Shown here piece after piece: positions 61,444 to 64,000 of a DNA stretch of 64,000 nucleotides. This stretch comes from Comamonas piscis. Its GTDB lineage: Bacteria > Pseudomonadota > Gammaproteobacteria > Burkholderiales > Burkholderiaceae_C. Position 1 is the first letter of the stretch. Each line of letters opens with the position of its first letter. The stretch is taken from NCBI RefSeq assembly GCF_014109725.1, contig NZ_CP058554.1, forward strand, positions 372,001 to 436,000. Direction: 5' to 3'. Position numbers and translations under genes: made by a program. The notes below the pieces were generated by a model that ran no database searches, was not told the origin of the DNA, and saw only the letters and a program-made list of their open reading frames with translations.

Positions 61444-62736
61444 ATGTCTGACTCTTTCCTTCCCCGCTGGCGTGAAGTGCGCCCGGGCGCTGACGATGTC
61501 GTCGCGCCCGACGAGCGCCTGCCCTGGCCGCAAACCTCGATCATGGGGGTGCAGCATGTCATCGCCATGTTTGGCTCGACCATTCTGGCGCCCATTCTGA
61601 TGGGTTTTGACCCCAATGTCGCCATTTTGATGAGTGGCGTCGGCACTTTGATCTTCTTTTTGATCACCGGCGGCCGGGTACCCAGTTATCTGGGGTCCAG
61701 CTTTGCCTTCATCGGTGTGGTGATTGCCGCCACCGGTTATGCCGGCTCGGGGCCCAATGCCAATATCGGCATGGCGCTGGGCGGCATCATTGCCTGCGGT
61801 CTGCTCTACACCTTGATCGGCTTTATCGTGCAAGCGGTGGGCACGGGCTGGATCGAACGCTTTATGCCGCCGGTGGTGACCGGCGCCATCGTTGCGGTGA
61901 TCGGCCTGAACCTGGCCACGGTCCCGATCAAGAACATGGCCAGCAACAACTTTGAAAGCTGGATGCAGGCGATGACCTTTGTCAGCGTGGGCCTGGTGGC
62001 CGTGCTGGCACGCGGCATGGTGCAGCGCCTGCTGATCCTGGTGGGCCTGATTGCCGCGTCCATCATTTACGCCATCCTGACCAATGGCTTGGGCATGGGC
62101 AAGCCGGTCGATCTGTCGGGCCTGGCCTCGGCCGCATGGATCGGCTGGCCCAATTTCTCAGCCCCACAGTTCAGCCCGCATGCGATGGTGCTGATCGCCC
62201 CGATCGTGATCATCCTCGTGGCTGAGAACCTGGGCCACATCAAGGCCGTGACGGCGATGACCGGCCGCAACCTGGACCAGTACATGGGCCGGGCCTTTAT
62301 CGGTGATGGCGTGGCCACCATGGTAAGCGGCGGCGTGGGCGGCACGGGCGTGACCACCTATGCAGAGAACATCGGCGTGATGGCCGCCACCCGCATCTAC
62401 TCCACCGCCGTGTTCATGGTGGCGGGCCTGATTGCGCTGGTGCTGGGCTTCTCGCCCAAGTTCGGCGCGCTGATCCAGGCGATTCCGCTGCCAGTGATGG
62501 GCGGTGTGTCCATCGTCGTGTTTGGCCTGATCGCCATTGCCGGTGCCAAGATCTGGGTCGAGAACCGGGTGGACTTTTCGCAGAACAAGAACCTGATCGT
62601 CGCAGCCATTACGCTGATCATCGGCACCGGCGACTTCACCTTGAAGTTCGGCAGCTTTGCACTGGGTGGCATCGGGACCGCGACCTTTGGCGCGATCATC
62701 CTCTACCAACTGCTCAACCGCGGCGACAAGCGCTGA
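61444..62736 (+). CDS. uracil/pyrimidine permease (NCS2, UraA/RutG type)
   Basis: A 430-residue nucleobase:proton symporter of the NCS2 family with about 12-14 membrane segments. Helices include QHVIAMFGSTILAPILMGF near residue 37 and the transport signature VAENLGHIKAVTAMTG (around residues 258-275). The AENLGH form belongs to pyrimidine carriers such as UraA and RutG; xanthine carriers have QNxG. RutG would be expected beside rut genes, which are absent here. The protein likely imports uracil or thymine. A strong terminator follows 20 nt downstream. Confidence 0.9.
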   Translation: MSDSFLPRWREVRPGADDVVAPDERLPWPQTSIMGVQHVIAMFGSTILAPILMGFDPNVAILMSGVGTLIFFLITGGRVPSYLGSSFAFIGVVIAATGYAGSGPNANIGMALGGIIACGLLYTLIGFIVQAVGTGWIERFMPPVVTGAIVAVIGLNLATVPIKNMASNNFESWMQAMTFVSVGLVAVLARGMVQRLLILVGLIAASIIYAILTNGLGMGKPVDLSGLASAAWIGWPNFSAPQFSPHAMVLIAPIVIILVAENLGHIKAVTAMTGRNLDQYMGRAFIGDGVATMVSGGVGGTGVTTYAENIGVMAATRIYSTAVFMVAGLIALVLGFSPKFGALIQAIPLPVMGGVSIVVFGLIAIAGAKIWVENRVDFSQNKNLIVAAITLIIGTGDFTLKFGSFALGGIGTATFGAIILYQLLNRGDKR

Positions 62737-62755
62737 GCGGCGCACTGCCCCTGCC

Positions 62756-62782
62756 AAAGCCCGGTTGTCCCGGGCTTTTTTT
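62756..62782 (+). terminator. intrinsic terminator of the permease gene
   Basis: AAAGCCCGG (62756-62764) and CCGGGCTTT (62770-62778) form a perfect 9-bp stem, with a 5-nt loop and a T-run to 62782. Confidence 0.92.
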
Positions 62783-62791
62783 ATGCGCTAA

Positions 62792-62810
62792 ATTGTTGCA
62801 GTGCAACAAT
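62792..62810. promoter_or_regulatory. perfect 19-bp palindrome ATTGTTGCA-G-TGCAACAAT
   Basis: A flawless 9-bp inverted repeat around a single G, placed 164 nt upstream of the acetyl-CoA hydrolase start and followed at once by the perfect -35 hexamer TTGACA (62814-62819). The TGTTGCA/TGCAACA form is a typical operator shape. It recalls the TGCA-rich sites of polyhydroxybutyrate-responsive PhaR-type repressors, but that link is only a suggestion. Confidence 0.6.
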
Positions 62811-62831
62811 ATTTTGACAACGAAGTAGCAC

Positions 62832-62840
62832 TTATCCACA
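62832..62840 (+). promoter_or_regulatory. perfect DnaA box
   Basis: TTATCCACA at 62832-62840, in the non-coding leader of the acetyl-CoA hydrolase gene and just after a palindromic operator. A single box could give DnaA-dependent regulation; the match may also be fortuitous. Confidence 0.4.
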
Positions 62841-62973
62841 ACTCGGGTATTCCCCGATTCCGAATGGTTTCGTTGGCAACGACTGCTAAGATTTGCCCGC
62901 TTCGCCCCTCGGCCTTTGCCGCTGGGGTGCATCTGTAGACAATAACGAAAACACTGTTCTGGAGTCTCCCCCC

Positions 62974-64000
62974 ATGCCTTTGAATGACCATGTGCGCTGC
63001 AGCGCGCTGCACGCCCGCATCATGTCCGCAGCCGAGGCAGCCGCGCTGATCCCCGCCGGTGCCAATGTGGGCATGAGCGGCTTTACTGGCGCTGGCTACC
63101 CCAAGGCCCTGCCCCAGGCCATAGCAGCCCATGCCAAGGCTGAGCACGCGGCAGGACGGCCCTACAAGCTCAATGTCTGGACCGGGGCGTCCACCGCAGC
63201 CGAATGCGATGGCGTGCTGGCCGAGGCCGGCGCCATCGGCCAGCGCCTGCCCTTCAACACCGACCCGATCGCGCGCAAGGCCATCAATGCCGGCGAGATC
63301 GACTTCATCGACATGCACCTGTCCCACGTCGCCCAGCATGCCTGGTTCGGCTTCTTGGGCCACATGCATGTGGCGGTGGTCGAAGTGCTGGGCGTGACGG
63401 CCGATGGCCTGCTGATCCCGTCGACCGCCGTGGGCAACAACAAGACCTGGCTGGAGATTGCCGACATGGTGATCCTGGAGGTGAACACCAAGCCGCCCGC
63501 CAAGATGGAAGGCATGCACGACATCTACTACGGCACCGCCATCCCGCCGCGCCGCGTGCCGATCAGCATGACCCATGCCGATGACCGCATTGGCCAGCCC
63601 TATTTGAAGGTGGACCTGGACAAGGTCGTCGCCGTGGTCGAGACCCACAAGGGCGACCGCGACAATGTGTTTGCCGCGCCGGACGCCAACTCCAACACCA
63701 TCGCCGCGTCGATCATCGATTTTCTGTCGCACGAGATGAAGATGGGCCGCCTGCCCCAGGAGATGCTGCCCATCCAGTCCGGTGTGGGCAATGTCGCCAA
63801 CGCGGTGCTGGCCGGCCTGCTGACGGGCCCCTTCGACAACCTGCTGGGCTTTACCGAGGTGCTGCAGGACGGCATGCTGGACCTGCTGCGCAGCGGCAAG
63901 ATGGCGCGCGCCTCGGCCACCTCCATCTCGCTGTCGTCTGCGGCCTACCGCGATTTCGAGGAGAACATCGACTTCTACCGCGACCGCATCATCCTGCGCC
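62974..64000 (+). CDS. acetyl-CoA hydrolase / succinyl-CoA:acetate CoA-transferase, 3' end beyond window
   Basis: The first 342 codons of a class I CoA-transferase of the acetyl-CoA hydrolase group (usual length about 500), cut by the right edge. N-terminal domain: IPAGANVGMSGFTGAGYPKA, WTGASTAAECDGVLAEAG. Middle: DMHLSHVAQHAWFGFLGH, VEVLGVTADGLLIPSTAVG and DFLSHEMKMGRLPQEMLPIQSGVGNVA, which closely follows succinate/acetate CoA-transferases such as ScpC or Ach1. The catalytic glutamate region lies beyond the edge or near it. The start at 62974 (ATGCCTTTG) follows GGAG. It probably recycles CoA between acetyl- or propionyl-CoA and succinate. Confidence 0.9.
   Translation, partial: MPLNDHVRCSALHARIMSAAEAAALIPAGANVGMSGFTGAGYPKALPQAIAAHAKAEHAAGRPYKLNVWTGASTAAECDGVLAEAGAIGQRLPFNTDPIARKAINAGEIDFIDMHLSHVAQHAWFGFLGHMHVAVVEVLGVTADGLLIPSTAVGNNKTWLEIADMVILEVNTKPPAKMEGMHDIYYGTAIPPRRVPISMTHADDRIGQPYLKVDLDKVVAVVETHKGDRDNVFAAPDANSNTIAASIIDFLSHEMKMGRLPQEMLPIQSGVGNVANAVLAGLLTGPFDNLLGFTEVLQDGMLDLLRSGKMARASATSISLSSAAYRDFEENIDFYRDRIILR

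Noticed and set aside
1..64000. tRNA, rRNA, CRISPR array, intact insertion sequence or prophage
   Set aside because: I saw no cloverleaf-like sequence, no regular short repeats with spacers, no transposase or integrase, and no phage structural gene.

Overview
The window is GC-rich, densely coded DNA from a betaproteobacterium. The five Bug-type (TTT family) solute-binding proteins, the CaiB/MmgE/acyl-CoA gene clusters, the minCDE arrangement and the overall protein flavour point to Comamonadaceae, most likely Comamonas or a close relative such as Delftia. The genus is inferred from familiarity, not from a marker gene. I saw no rRNA, tRNA, CRISPR array or intact insertion sequence.

Layout. 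(1) 1-12364, minus strand: an envelope-stress block. It reads from a YjfI/DUF2170 protein through a PspA/IM30 homologue (YjfJ type), a YqiJ-type OB-fold membrane protein and a YqiK flotillin to a giant 1836-residue AAA ATPase, and ends in a MscK/KefA-type mechanosensitive channel that runs off the left edge. (2) 12528-13295: an enoyl-CoA hydratase, followed by a 161-bp MITE-like element and a leader rich in palindromes. (3) 13969-22148, plus strand: a seven-gene cluster that looks like a synthase-dependent exopolysaccharide system. It holds a processive GT2 synthase, a beta-helix membrane protein, a secreted glycosidase-like protein, a NodB-like deacetylase, a UDP-GlcNAc 2-epimerase, a YaiO-family outer-membrane barrel and a polytopic membrane protein. 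It resembles an expanded version of the uncharacterised E. coli yaiO-yaiX-yaiP-yaiS locus and is my best candidate for an undescribed system. (4) 22343-25016: muconolactone isomerase, a hydratase of the FAH superfamily and glutamate dehydrogenase.

(5) 25204-48309 is a catabolic island for CoA-activated organic acids. It contains Bug binding protein plus acyl-CoA ligase pairs. A minus-strand operon (29868-36700) holds a CitE-like lyase, a Bug protein, an MmgE/PrpD protein, a CaiB CoA-transferase, an acyl-CoA dehydrogenase and a FAS1/MaoC-like hydratase, and looks like an elaborated itaconate/citramalate-type pathway. The divergent plus-strand operon (36913-43779) carries SDR, MaoC, CoA-transferase, thiolase, Bug and ligase genes and looks like a beta-oxidation-type route. 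A LysR-linked group (43770-48309) contains RraA, Bug and an aconitase-family fusion with its small domain placed first.

(6) 48411-55564: an Lgt-like/TlpA fusion, succinate-semialdehyde dehydrogenase, a branched-chain-type ABC binding protein, and a divergent DUF35/thiolase-like/acyl-CoA dehydrogenase/thioesterase operon. (7) 55967-57841: minE, minD, minC. (8) 58028-61157: an unrecognised three-gene operon of zinc-ribbon membrane proteins plus a lipoprotein. (9) 61444-64000: a uracil-type NCS2 permease, then an acetyl-CoA hydrolase/transferase gene cut by the right edge and preceded by a perfect 19-bp palindrome.

All calls rest on reading sequence and translated proteins. No database search was run, so family names are recognition-based and specific substrates are inference.
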